From assembly GCA_003150235.1 (NCBI GenBank), contig QAMW01000006.1, forward strand, positions 1 through 64,000: 64,000 nt of DNA. The letters run 5' to 3'. Positions 51,504 through 60,893 of the stretch are shown here, one piece after another. The notes under the pieces are model-generated. The model was not told where the DNA came from and made no database searches. It was given only the letters and a program-made list of their open reading frames with translations. The position numbers were made by a program, and so were the translations under genes. This DNA is from Bacteroidales bacterium (GTDB lineage Bacteria > Bacteroidota > Bacteroidia > Bacteroidales > Muribaculaceae). The number at the start of each line of letters is the position of its first letter. The stretch's first letter is position 1.

Positions 51504-54500
51504 TTAGTTTTTGATAAACTTGATTGTCTGGCGGTCAGTACCATTATCAATCACAAGTACATATACGCCGGGAGCGGCATTTTCAGTCACTACACCGGGT
51601 GTACCGTGACCTGTAGCAACCACGATACCTGTAGCGGCATCAATCAAGGTGACATCGCCTTCGGTGATATTGGCGTTGACAAGCGCATCATCAATACCGG
51701 CAGCCTCCGGCTTGGACTCTTCGTAACGCTGAGCGACTTTTGCGGCACTCATCGCACCTTCATAGACATACAGTTCGTCAATCTCACCCTTGAAAGGATT
51801 ATCGAAATTGACATTCACGTTACCGATTACAAAGTCTTCATTATTGTCAGCGATAGCACCGGTATTATCGGTTGCATCACCGGCAAGCGCGCCATCGATG
51901 TAGAGTTTCAGCTGCTTGGTCATACCGTCGCGCACACATACGACATGATGCCATGTACCATCGAAACATTCAGAGGCGGCAGCCGAAGCCTCGCTCTTTT
52001 GCTTGTCGTCGTCGATAGCAAAACGGAGGTTACCGTTCTTATACTCGATACCTACCCAGTTGCCGGTAGCACCGGTAGAGGAGTTTGCGCCAAGACTTCC
52101 CTTGTGAAGCATGTAGGCTGCAGAAGTTGTCGACTTAAACCACAGTTCGATAGTGAAGTCGCGGTCGCCAAGCTGAATCTTGTCGTATGCCTTCTGCTTG
52201 AGATATGTACCGCCGGCAAGTGACAGTGCGTTGCCTTCGACACCCTTTACAAGAGTAGCGGAGCTTCCGGTAACAGTTGCTTCACCCTCGATTTCATTAG
52301 GTGTGGTTTCACCAAGTGTCTCAAACCTATATCGGGCAAGCGGCACCAGATTTACCTTGGCAACAACATTGATTGTCAGTTCCAGACGGGTCTCGGCATT
52401 TTCTTCACCCGTTGCGACAAGAGTCACATCATAAGTGCCGATTTCTGTCGGAGTACCCGAGATGGTGAACACGCCGGTATTGTCGTTGAAATCAAGAGTC
52501 ACTCCATCAGGCATACCGTTTGCCACAAGTGTATTGGTAGCGATTGCCTGACCGGTAATATCCTGAATCGGATCGCCTACCTCGATAAGCTGCTTCACGC
52601 TGCCCGACTTGATGGTGAGGCGCGGAGAGTTGGAGAAGCGGTCGGCAAGATAATAGCCGAGATGAGGCGGCTGGTTATAAGCGACATTCTGCCATGCGAT
52701 AGCCATGCGGTAGTTGTGGTCCTGCATAAGACACGGCACACGGTATTCGGAAGGGATTGTGGTAGTGAACAGCAGGAGGTCGGAACTGTTTTCGCCATCC
52801 CACAAAATGATTTCCTCACGCCAGTCACCAAGGATGTCGGCGGTAAGACACGGAGTAGCCTTGGTCGTGTTACATGACTGGGCATTCCATTTGTTGAATG
52901 ACATTAGAGTCGAACTGCTTGTTAGGGCAGAATTACGCTTTTCGATTACCGGGAATGACTTTTTGCTGTCTTTATTATATTTACCGTCAAAAAGCTCGTC
53001 AAGAAGGTCACCGTCCCAGTAAATGCGGAAACAGCTTGAAGGCACCTTGCCATCGGCGGCAACATTACCCTTGCAATCGAAAGTAGCGTTTACGCGATTG
53101 CCCTTCACAAAACGTGATCCCGGCCATACCTCATAACCGCGCCAGTTTTCGCTGAGGTCACCTACCAGACCGCGACCAATGTCATTTCCTGACTGAGCCT
53201 CACCCCAGATGATTTCACCGGTTGCGGCATCACGGAACTCGCAATCCCATTTGTAAGCCGACGACTTCTCCTCATGAACCATAAATACTTCCAATCCTTC
53301 ACGGTCCGGGTCAAAGTCACCGAGATGAAGCGCATCGCCATGTCCCGCGCCTGTGCGGTAGAGCAGATTACCGTCATGGTCGATACAAGCGGAGCCATAG
53401 ACGATTTCGTCACATCCGTCACCGTCAACATCGCCGACAGTCAGGGAGTGCGCGCCTTCGCCGTAAGCACCCTGTCCCTTGGTAGTCGACGCGTGAAGCC
53501 AACGCTGCTTAAGCTCCTTGCCGTCAAAATCCCATGCGCAAAGATAGCTATGGGTATAATATCCTCGACAGAACACCGCGCTCGGTTTCTTTCCGTCAAG
53601 ATATGCCACACAGGCAAGATAACGCTCGCAGCGGTTTCCGTAACTGTCACCCCAGCTGCTCTGCACAGTACGCAGAGGCACATAGCTTGTAGTAGTGATT
53701 TCTTCGCCGGTTAATCCGTTGAACACTGTGAGATATTCCGGACCCTTGATGACTATACCGTCGGAATTACGGTAATCATCGGTCACCTTGTCATCACCCA
53801 TCAGCACGGCTTTCCCTTTTCCGTCGATAGTACCGGGAGCTGTCTTGCACATAAGCTCAGCCCTGCCGTCGCCGTCAAAGTCATAGACCATAAACTGAGT
53901 ATAATGGGCACCGGCACGGATATTCCTGCCGAGGTCCACACGCCACAGTTTCGTACCGTCAAGCTTATAACAATCGATATAGACGTTGGAAGTATAAGCT
54001 TTCAGGGAGTTATCCTGTGAATTGGATGGATCCCATTTCACAAAAATCTCATATTCACCGTCGCCGTCGACATCGCCTACAGAGCAATCGTTGGGACTGT
54101 AAGTATAATCGTCCTCCACAAGATTGACAACCGCACCGTTTTTATAAGTTGTAAACTTGTTGTTGCCCTCGATAGTACCGCCTGCCGGACGGTCGAGTTT
54201 GATGCGCAGATACGGGTCACCCCACGGAGTTGTCTCTTTGCTCGATTCATCCTTGTCAAGACGCTTCACAACATATTTAGAGGTCGCCGTGCCTTCGGCA
54301 TCAAGCAGATTAGTGCCCCCCTTTACAGGCTCGGCATTAACCTTCACCCCGTCACGGTACACGTCAAATGTCGTCGACTTGCTGTCGTCGGCAAGACTGC
54401 GCCACGATACGAACACACCATTGTCGGTCTTGACGGCTACGACACCACGGTCCAGTGTCTCCGCCTGTTGGGCGCATACTCCCATTGACATGCCAAGGAG

Positions 54501-54530
54501 CGACAATACTAAAACAGATTTTTTAATCAT
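51504..54530 (-). CDS. PL11 rhamnogalacturonan lyase with LamG and type IX tail
   Basis: A 1008-residue exported enzyme. After the signal peptide (start ATG at 54530; the frame from 54590 begins inside the promoter) comes a family 11 polysaccharide lyase domain, a propeller-like fold with repeated D-x-D-G-D-G calcium loops (G-D-V-D-G-D-G-E-Y, Y-D-F-D-G-D-G-R, G-D-V-D-G-D-G-C). Lyases of this family cut the rhamnogalacturonan I backbone by beta-elimination. Then follow an Ig-like segment (near residues 690-740), a LamG/concanavalin-like domain (near 750-920) and a type IX sorting tail (G-V-Y-V-L-V-I). It should therefore be a cell-surface enzyme. Confidence 0.92.
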   Translation of the reverse strand: MIKKSVLVLSLLGMSMGVCAQQAETLDRGVVAVKTDNGVFVSWRSLADDSKSTTFDVYRDGVKVNAEPVKGGTNLLDAEGTATSKYVVKRLDKDESSKETTPWGDPYLRIKLDRPAGGTIEGNNKFTTYKNGAVVNLVEDDYTYSPNDCSVGDVDGDGEYEIFVKWDPSNSQDNSLKAYTSNVYIDCYKLDGTKLWRVDLGRNIRAGAHYTQFMVYDFDGDGRAELMCKTAPGTIDGKGKAVLMGDDKVTDDYRNSDGIVIKGPEYLTVFNGLTGEEITTTSYVPLRTVQSSWGDSYGNRCERYLACVAYLDGKKPSAVFCRGYYTHSYLCAWDFDGKELKQRWLHASTTKGQGAYGEGAHSLTVGDVDGDGCDEIVYGSACIDHDGNLLYRTGAGHGDALHLGDFDPDREGLEVFMVHEEKSSAYKWDCEFRDAATGEIIWGEAQSGNDIGRGLVGDLSENWRGYEVWPGSRFVKGNRVNATFDCKGNVAADGKVPSSCFRIYWDGDLLDELFDGKYNKDSKKSFPVIEKRNSALTSSSTLMSFNKWNAQSCNTTKATPCLTADILGDWREEIILWDGENSSDLLLFTTTIPSEYRVPCLMQDHNYRMAIAWQNVAYNQPPHLGYYLADRFSNSPRLTIKSGSVKQLIEVGDPIQDITGQAIATNTLVANGMPDGVTLDFNDNTGVFTISGTPTEIGTYDVTLVATGEENAETRLELTINVVAKVNLVPLARYRFETLGETTPNEIEGEATVTGSSATLVKGVEGNALSLAGGTYLKQKAYDKIQLGDRDFTIELWFKSTTSAAYMLHKGSLGANSSTGATGNWVGIEYKNGNLRFAIDDDKQKSEASAAASECFDGTWHHVVCVRDGMTKQLKLYIDGALAGDATDNTGAIADNNEDFVIGNVNVNFDNPFKGEIDELYVYEGAMSAAKVAQRYEESKPEAAGIDDALVNANITEGDVTLIDAATGIVVATGHGTPGVVTENAAPGVYVLVIDNGTDRQTIKFIKN

Positions 54531-54589
54531 AGCGTTTTTGGTATAGATTACAGTTAATAGTTTCTTAAAGTACAAAATTTCACGATACA

Positions 54590-54597
54590 CAAAGTTA
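54590..54597 (-). promoter_or_regulatory. -7 element of the PL11 gene
   Basis: TAACTTTG on the minus strand, exact match, 60 bases upstream of the ATG at 54530. A T-rich region stands in the -33 position. Confidence 0.55.
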
Positions 54598-54747
54598 TAA
54601 ACATTCTCGCCGGAAAAAATGGATTTTTCATCAAAATTCCGTCAAAAATCTCACCTCCAGTCAACATTCTGCCGACAAAACACACTGCAAGACAATTTTT
54701 ACAGCATGAAAAGCAATAAATACCCGCATAATTCAAGATGTATTTAC

Positions 54748-54755
54748 TAACTTTG
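54748..54755 (+). promoter_or_regulatory. -7 element of the CE12-GH28-GH95 genes
   Basis: TAACTTTG, exact match, 39 bases upstream of the ATG at 54795. Together with the opposite element at 54590 it makes a divergent promoter region; the 264 bases between the starts hold no gene. Confidence 0.55.
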
Positions 54756-54794
54756 TTTTGCTAACACCAAAATTAACTTTAAACTATACTTTAC

Positions 54795-55646
54795 ATGAAA
54801 ATCTTTTCATCATTTATGCTATTTATGCTGCTGGCACTCGGTGTGACGGCACAAGAGCAGTGTGACACGATAACCGTATTCATGATCGGCGACTCCACAA
54901 TGGCAAACAAGCCGCTTAAAGATGAGAATCAGGAACGAGGCTGGGGGCAGATGTTACCGATGATGCTTCAAGGGAAAATACGTGTCGACAACCATGCCGT
55001 CAACGGCAGAAGCTCACGTTCATTCATCAATGAAGGACGATGGGATAAAGTGATTGAAAAGATGGGCAAAGGCGACTACCTGATAATCGAGTTCGGACAT
55101 AACGATGAAAAGCCGGGGGAGAAACGTCACACCGACCCGGGAAGCACGTTTGACGACAACCTGCGCATGTTTGCACAGAAAGCCCTTGAAAAGGGAGCGA
55201 CGCCGATATTGATGAACTCCATCGTGCGCCGTAATTTTCCGGCATCAGTGACTGAAAAAGCGGAAGACCGCGATGACAATCCGCCGACAGCCGTGGGTCC
55301 TACAAAAAATAAGGAAGAGGGCGATATCCTCGTTGACACCCACGGAGCATACCTCATATCACCGCGCACAGTCGCAGCGGAACTCGGTACTCCGTTTGTC
55401 GACCTGAACGCGCTAACCCACAGTCTTGTACAGAGCCTCGGCAGAGAAAAATCGAAGGAACTGTTCATGTGGATTCCGGCAAACACATACAAATTCTGCC
55501 CCGACGGAAAGATTGACAATACACACCTTAATATATACGGAGGCAAGGTTGTTGCGGCAATCGCGGCAAAAGCCATTGCCGAGACCGTGCCGGAGTTCAA
55601 GCAATATGTAAAGCCTGGCATTCTCTCCCTACCTACAATAAAGTAA
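54795..55646 (+). CDS. Rhamnogalacturonan acetylesterase (CE12-like)
   Basis: A 283-residue exported SGNH hydrolase that removes acetyl groups from galacturonic acid in rhamnogalacturonan. The nucleophile is in I-G-D-S-T-M (Ser34), block III is F-G-H-N-D, and the Asp/His pair is D-N-T-H (Asp241, His244). The G-D-S-T form and size match CE12 esterases. It is the first gene of a plus-strand run opposite the PL11 lyase and would expose the backbone for it. Confidence 0.88.
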   Translation: MKIFSSFMLFMLLALGVTAQEQCDTITVFMIGDSTMANKPLKDENQERGWGQMLPMMLQGKIRVDNHAVNGRSSRSFINEGRWDKVIEKMGKGDYLIIEFGHNDEKPGEKRHTDPGSTFDDNLRMFAQKALEKGATPILMNSIVRRNFPASVTEKAEDRDDNPPTAVGPTKNKEEGDILVDTHGAYLISPRTVAAELGTPFVDLNALTHSLVQSLGREKSKELFMWIPANTYKFCPDGKIDNTHLNIYGGKVVAAIAAKAIAETVPEFKQYVKPGILSLPTIK

Positions 55647-55667
55647 CCATATAATACCCTCTATATC

Positions 55668-56930
55668 ATGACACATAGATTAAGTCCCCGCAAAACGATT
55701 GCGGCAATATGCGCTTTCTCGGCAATCACGTCGACAGCCGCCGACTTCAAAATCACCGACTACGGGGTGACAACCGACAGCACCATAGTACAGACCCGGG
55801 CGATACAATCGGTCATCGACGCGGCTGAAGCTGCAGGCGGTGGCAGGATAGTAGTGCCGGAAGGGACATTCCTTACCGGTGGTCTATTCTTCAAGCCCGG
55901 TACCACGCTCCATCTTGAAAAGGGGGCTGTTATAAAGGGATCCGATGACATTGCCGACTATCCGCTGATACCATCCCGTATGGAAGGCAGAAGCATATAT
56001 TATTACGCCGCCCTCATCAATGCGTATTATGTCGATAATTTCGCCATCACCGGTTCCGGAACTGTCAACGGCAATGCCTTGAAATTCTGGGAAGAGTTCT
56101 GGGCACTCCGCAAGGTGAAACCCAAATGCACAAACCTGGAAGTACACCGCCCGCGCCTCGTGTTCCTGTGGGGATGTGACGGACTCCATATCGACGGTCC
56201 TACATTATGTAACTCGGCATTCTGGACCACACATCTCTATCAGTGTAACAACGTACTTATAGAAAATACCCGCATGGAAGCGCCCCGTGAACCGGTAAGG
56301 GCACCAAGCAGCGACGCGCTCGACCTCGACGCATGCCGTAACGTGACAGTGCGCAACTGTTACCTGAACTGCGATGACGACGGTGCTTGCCTGAAAGGAG
56401 GCAAGGGTGTCTTCGCACATATCTCACCTGAAAACGGCATTGTGGAAAATATCCTTGTAGAAAACTGCACTTTCGGTCCTAACCTGCATGGAGTGCTGAC
56501 ACTCGGTAGTGAATGTATCCACGCCAAAAACGTGACTGTGCGCAACTGCAAGCTGCAGACCCGCTGCTCGATCCTGCGCCTGAAGATGCGTCCCGACACA
56601 TACCAGACCTACGAGAACATCACGGTACAGAACATCACCGGCACGTGTGCCACAGTCATCGAGATGCGTCCCTGGAAACAATTTTTCGACCTTGAAGGCA
56701 CTGATGAAAAGCCTGTCGGCATAGTGCGCGACATACTTGTGGAAAATATAAATGTGGACTGCAAGAGCTTCGGTCATATCGCAGGCAATCCCGACGATAC
56801 TGTAAGCAATTTCACGGTGCGCAATGTCAATATCAAAGCCACTGACCCGAACTTTGTATGCGCCTATCCGCAGATTGTATTTGACAACGTGACAATCAAC
56901 GGCAAGAAGATTGAAAATCCGGCAAAATAA
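55668..56930 (+). CDS. Glycoside hydrolase family 28 (polygalacturonase-like)
   Basis: A 420-residue exported enzyme of the right-handed beta-helix GH28 family, hydrolysing galacturonic-acid linkages in pectin. Catalytic acids are expected in S-S-D-A-L-D (Asp216) and N-C-D-D-D-G-A (Asp236-238). H-G-V-L-T-L-G-S-E matches the usual G-H-G region, and R-L-K-M corresponds to R-I-K. Signal peptide at the start. It may be an exo-acting rhamnogalacturonan hydrolase rather than a homogalacturonan enzyme, as in neighbouring-gene context; I cannot decide. Confidence 0.9.
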   Translation: MTHRLSPRKTIAAICAFSAITSTAADFKITDYGVTTDSTIVQTRAIQSVIDAAEAAGGGRIVVPEGTFLTGGLFFKPGTTLHLEKGAVIKGSDDIADYPLIPSRMEGRSIYYYAALINAYYVDNFAITGSGTVNGNALKFWEEFWALRKVKPKCTNLEVHRPRLVFLWGCDGLHIDGPTLCNSAFWTTHLYQCNNVLIENTRMEAPREPVRAPSSDALDLDACRNVTVRNCYLNCDDDGACLKGGKGVFAHISPENGIVENILVENCTFGPNLHGVLTLGSECIHAKNVTVRNCKLQTRCSILRLKMRPDTYQTYENITVQNITGTCATVIEMRPWKQFFDLEGTDEKPVGIVRDILVENINVDCKSFGHIAGNPDDTVSNFTVRNVNIKATDPNFVCAYPQIVFDNVTINGKKIENPAK

Positions 56931-56949
56931 TCTCCAAAATTGAAAATAT

Positions 56950-59385
56950 ATGCGATATATACTTACAACAGTACTCGTTGTTCTGGCAGCGATTCAGATG
57001 TACGCCGATGACAACCTGCGTCTTGTATCTTCAACACCCGCCTCAACATGGGTGGAGGCATATCCGATAGGTAACTCGCGTATCGGCGCGATGATATACG
57101 GGGGCATTGCCTCCGATGAAATCCAGCTCAATGAAGAGACATTCTGGTCGGGAAGCCCGTATAACAACAATAATCCCGAGGGCGTCAAGCATCTCGGCGA
57201 GATACGCCGCCTCATATTTGAAGACAAGTTCAGCGACGCTGAAAAGCTTATCAACGAGACCTACATGACGGGCATCAACGGTATGCGCTATCTCCCCTGC
57301 GGAAGCCTGCATCTTGATTTCGGCGACAAAGGCAATGCCACCGGCTACTCCCGTGTGCTCGACCTCAACGATGCCACCGCCACCACGCGCTACACAATCG
57401 ACGGCGTGACCTACGAGCGCACTGCATTCTCGCCGCTCAACTACAATGCTATCATCGTGCGTCTTACGGCAAGCAAACCCGGCGCATTGAATTTTAACGC
57501 CGGATATAGCTCACCACTTCCCGTAAAAGTGACAGCAAAAAGCGGCACACTCGTTGCCCGCAGCAACGGAGCCGACCATGAGGGTATAAAAGGATGTCTG
57601 CGCGAAGAAACGCGCGTAAAAGTGGTGTCTGACGGAAAAGTTTCATCAAAAGATGGTCATGTCACAGTCAGCGACGCAAGCGAAGCGACTCTCTACATCA
57701 CAGCTGCCACCAACTTTGTGAACTATAAGGATGTAAGCGGCAACGAGACCAAGAAGACTATCAGCGCGATAGCCGCCGTGGCAAAAGTACCGTATGAATC
57801 GCTTCTTGCCGAACACATCAAAGCTTATACGGCGCAATTTAACCGTGTCAGCCTTACTTTACCCTCGACATCCGACATTACCGAGACACGCGACCGCCTT
57901 GTAAATTTCGCCAACGACAATGACCCGGCACTTGTGGCGCTTCTATTCCAATACGGCAGGTATCTTCTTATCAGCTCGTCGCAACCGGGAGGCGAACCGG
58001 CAAACCTGCAAGGAATCTGGAACGACCGCGAACATGCGCCGTGGGACAGCAAGTTTACCATCAACATAAACACGGAGATGAACTACTGGCCTGCGGAAGT
58101 CACGGCACTCCAGGAAACCCATGAACCGCTGTTTGAAATGGTGGAGGAACTTTCCCGGACCGGCGCGGAGACAGCAAAGACACTTTACAACGCCGACGGC
58201 TGGGTGGCTCACCATAACACCGACCTCTGGCGCGCCACCGGTCCGGTAGATGCCGCACGTTACGGAATGTGGCCTAACGGCGGGGCATGGCTAACAACCC
58301 ATCTATGGCAACATTATCTGTTTACCGGCGACAAGGAATTTCTGAAACGCTACTATCCCGTGCTGAAAGGAGCAGCCGATTTCTATCTGAGTCATCTTAC
58401 CCGTCATCCCGAATATGACTGGCTGGTAACAGTACCGTCAATGTCACCCGAACATGGCTATGGCAACTCATCCATCACTGCAGGTTGCACAATGGATAAT
58501 CAGATTGCCTTCGATGCCCTATCCAACGCACTGCATGCCGGCGAGATTCTCGGGATAGCAGACAAAGCATATTCCGATTCGCTCCGCAAAGCTATAGAGA
58601 TGCTCCCCCCGATGCAGACAGGCCGCTACGGTCAGCTCCAGGAGTGGATTGTAGATGCCGACAACCCCAAGGATCAGCACCGCCATGTGTCGCATCTTTA
58701 CGGACTCTATCCCTCAAACCAGATATCGCCCTACTCGACCCCTGAAGCATTCCGTGGTGCAGTCAATACGCTTACACAGCGCGGCGACATGGCTACCGGA
58801 TGGAGTATCGGCTGGAAAGTAAACCTATGGGCACGTCTACTCGACGGCAACCACGCCTATAAGATTGTCAAAAACCTCATGAGTCTGCTGCCCGATGACA
58901 GCCAGGCAGAGAAATATCCTGACGGTAGACTTTACCCCAACCTGTTTGACGCGCATCCGCCATTTCAAATTGACGGTAATTTCGGACTTACCGCCGGTAT
59001 CGCGGAAATGCTCCTGCAAAGTCATGACGGTGCGATACATCTGCTTCCGGCACTACCCGATGTATGGGATAATGGAGAAGTCAAGGGATTGCGTGCACGT
59101 GGCAATTTCGATGTCGACATGACATGGGACAACGGGCAGCTTGCCGCTGCCGAGATAACTTCACAGTCGGGCGGCGTGCTGCGAGTACGCTCCTACGTTC
59201 CGCTTACGGGCGAGGGATTGAAAGAGGCAAAGGGCGACTGTCCGAACCCGCTATACGCCCGTGCCGATGTAAAACCGGTAAAGACGAGTCCTGAAGTGGC
59301 ACGGCAATGGCCTGTAATCAACCGCGTGTATGAATACGATATCACGACTACACCCGGACAGATTGTAAAACTTTATCGAAAATAA
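56950..59385 (+). CDS. Glycoside hydrolase family 95 (alpha-L-fucosidase/galactosidase-like)
   Basis: An 811-residue exported enzyme of the GH95 type. The N-terminal beta domain has the diagnostic W-x-E-A-Y-P-I-G-N-S-R-I-G-A-M and L-N-E-E-T-F-W-S-G; the (alpha/alpha)6 barrel has N-L-Q-G-I-W-N and N-T-E-M-N-Y-W-P. GH95 members remove alpha-L-fucose or alpha-L-galactose by inversion; the latter occurs in pectin side chains, so side-chain trimming is plausible. It is followed directly, with no gap, by the esterase gene at 59386. Confidence 0.92.
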   Translation: MRYILTTVLVVLAAIQMYADDNLRLVSSTPASTWVEAYPIGNSRIGAMIYGGIASDEIQLNEETFWSGSPYNNNNPEGVKHLGEIRRLIFEDKFSDAEKLINETYMTGINGMRYLPCGSLHLDFGDKGNATGYSRVLDLNDATATTRYTIDGVTYERTAFSPLNYNAIIVRLTASKPGALNFNAGYSSPLPVKVTAKSGTLVARSNGADHEGIKGCLREETRVKVVSDGKVSSKDGHVTVSDASEATLYITAATNFVNYKDVSGNETKKTISAIAAVAKVPYESLLAEHIKAYTAQFNRVSLTLPSTSDITETRDRLVNFANDNDPALVALLFQYGRYLLISSSQPGGEPANLQGIWNDREHAPWDSKFTININTEMNYWPAEVTALQETHEPLFEMVEELSRTGAETAKTLYNADGWVAHHNTDLWRATGPVDAARYGMWPNGGAWLTTHLWQHYLFTGDKEFLKRYYPVLKGAADFYLSHLTRHPEYDWLVTVPSMSPEHGYGNSSITAGCTMDNQIAFDALSNALHAGEILGIADKAYSDSLRKAIEMLPPMQTGRYGQLQEWIVDADNPKDQHRHVSHLYGLYPSNQISPYSTPEAFRGAVNTLTQRGDMATGWSIGWKVNLWARLLDGNHAYKIVKNLMSLLPDDSQAEKYPDGRLYPNLFDAHPPFQIDGNFGLTAGIAEMLLQSHDGAIHLLPALPDVWDNGEVKGLRARGNFDVDMTWDNGQLAAAEITSQSGGVLRVRSYVPLTGEGLKEAKGDCPNPLYARADVKPVKTSPEVARQWPVINRVYEYDITTTPGQIVKLYRK

Positions 59386-60381
59386 ATGACTCCGAGAATC
59401 GTCATAAGCATTGCAGCCGTCGCAATCGCCATGATTGCGACGGCGCAGTCACGCGACATACCGCGCGACACGTCGTTCACCATGTATTCCACCAACATCA
59501 AGGTGTTGAAAAGCCATCCCGAGGCTCGCCTTGTACCGGCTGTGCTCCCTGCCGGGGTGAAAGCGAATGAAAACGTGGTGTACCGTACATTAAAGGACAC
59601 TCCTTTCGGAGAGCGTCAGCTTCACGCCGACATATACCGACCCGACGACGGCAAACGCTATCCCGCTCTAATCATGATTCATGGCGGGGGCTGGCGGTCT
59701 GGCTCGCGCGAGTTGCAACGCCCGCTTGCCATGAACATAGCCGCAAAGGGTTATGTGACTGTACCGGTAGAATACCGTCTCAGCCTTGAGGCGAAATATC
59801 CTGCCGCATTACATGACATAAAGGCTGCCGTGAGATGGCTCCGCGCCAATGCCGACACCTACGGTATCGACCCTGACCACATCGCGGTGTCGGGATGTTC
59901 GGCAGGTGGTCAGCTTGCCGGATTGACCGGCATGACCAACGGCTCGGCACGTCATGAAGGCGACGGCGATTTTCCTGATGTGTCAAGCGACGTGCAGGCA
60001 GTGGTCAACATCGATGGCATAGTGACCTTCGTGTCGCCGGGCAACATTGCCGATGCCGCCGAACGTCTGCGAAAAAAGGGGGAGATGCCGGTAAATGCGT
60101 TCTGGCTCGGAGGAATGTATGATGATGCGACCGAAAACTGGAACGAGGCTTCTGCAATCCTGTGGGCTACCCCCTCGTCAGCACCGATATGCTTTATCAA
60201 CAGTCAGCTGCCACGCTATCATGACGGGCGTGACCAGCTCTGCGAGATACTTGACGCTCTCGGAGTAGACCACGAGACCTACGAGCTTGATTCCGATATA
60301 CATCCGTTCTGGTTTTTTGAACGATGGTTTGAACCGACTGTCAGCCATGCCGTCGCCTTCCTTGACCGCCAGCTGAAATAA
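59386..60381 (+). CDS. Exported alpha/beta hydrolase (esterase/BD-FAE-like)
   Basis: A 331-residue esterase with signal peptide (M-T-P-R-I-V-I-S-I-A-A ending T-A-Q-S). The oxyanion motif is I-H-G-G-G-W, the nucleophile lies in S-G-C-S-A-G-G (Ser172), and a Asp and His should follow near residues 280-305 (I-H-P-F-W). It starts on the base after the GH95 stop. With the CE12 esterase upstream it suggests several ester types on the target glycan. Similar in type to the hydrolase at 42055. Confidence 0.85.
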   Translation: MTPRIVISIAAVAIAMIATAQSRDIPRDTSFTMYSTNIKVLKSHPEARLVPAVLPAGVKANENVVYRTLKDTPFGERQLHADIYRPDDGKRYPALIMIHGGGWRSGSRELQRPLAMNIAAKGYVTVPVEYRLSLEAKYPAALHDIKAAVRWLRANADTYGIDPDHIAVSGCSAGGQLAGLTGMTNGSARHEGDGDFPDVSSDVQAVVNIDGIVTFVSPGNIADAAERLRKKGEMPVNAFWLGGMYDDATENWNEASAILWATPSSAPICFINSQLPRYHDGRDQLCEILDALGVDHETYELDSDIHPFWFFERWFEPTVSHAVAFLDRQLK

Positions 60382-60413
60382 CAATCCGGCATTCCGGCAC
60401 GTTATAAGAGTGT

Positions 60414-60893
60414 ATGACTGACGTGATGACACCGGAACAACGCCACCGCTGCATGGCGGCTATACGCGGCAGAGACACCCGACCCGAAATGATCGTGAGA
60501 CGGTTTCTCCATGCGCGTGGACTACGCTATCGACTGAGCGACCGACGGCTTCCCGGCTCTCCCGACATCGTACTGAAGAAATACCACACGGTAATCTTCA
60601 TCGACGGATGTTTCTGGCACGGGCATGAGGGATGCAGTCAGTTTAAATTGCCCAAAAGCAACAGCGACTTCTGGCGGCACAAAATCAACATGAATATCGC
60701 ACGTGACTATCGCGCCAACGTGGAACTACGGCTACTCGGCTGGCGCGTAATCCGTGTGTGGGAATGTGAAATCCGCAAAAAATCCCTTCAAGGCAAACGC
60801 CTCGAAGCATTATACCAAAGTATCGTCAACCCGGGTTACACCACCGACACCCCGCACCCCGTCGCCGCCGAGCCTCCCGCGCCCTACGAGTAA
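60414..60893 (+). CDS. vsr: Very short patch repair endonuclease (orphan Vsr)
   Basis: A 159-residue Vsr-family nuclease that nicks 5' of the T in T:G mismatches arising from deaminated 5-methylcytosine. The motifs R-D-T-R-P-E, L-P-G-S-P-D-I-V (catalytic Asp51), F-I-D-G-C-F-W-H-G-H (His69) and R-V-W-E-C are intact. Met5 is an alternative start. No cytosine methyltransferase lies nearby, which is the usual partner. The tail is Pro-rich. Converges with the ATPase gene at 60894 with no gap. Confidence 0.93.
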   Translation: MTDVMTPEQRHRCMAAIRGRDTRPEMIVRRFLHARGLRYRLSDRRLPGSPDIVLKKYHTVIFIDGCFWHGHEGCSQFKLPKSNSDFWRHKINMNIARDYRANVELRLLGWRVIRVWECEIRKKSLQGKRLEALYQSIVNPGYTTDTPHPVAAEPPAPYE

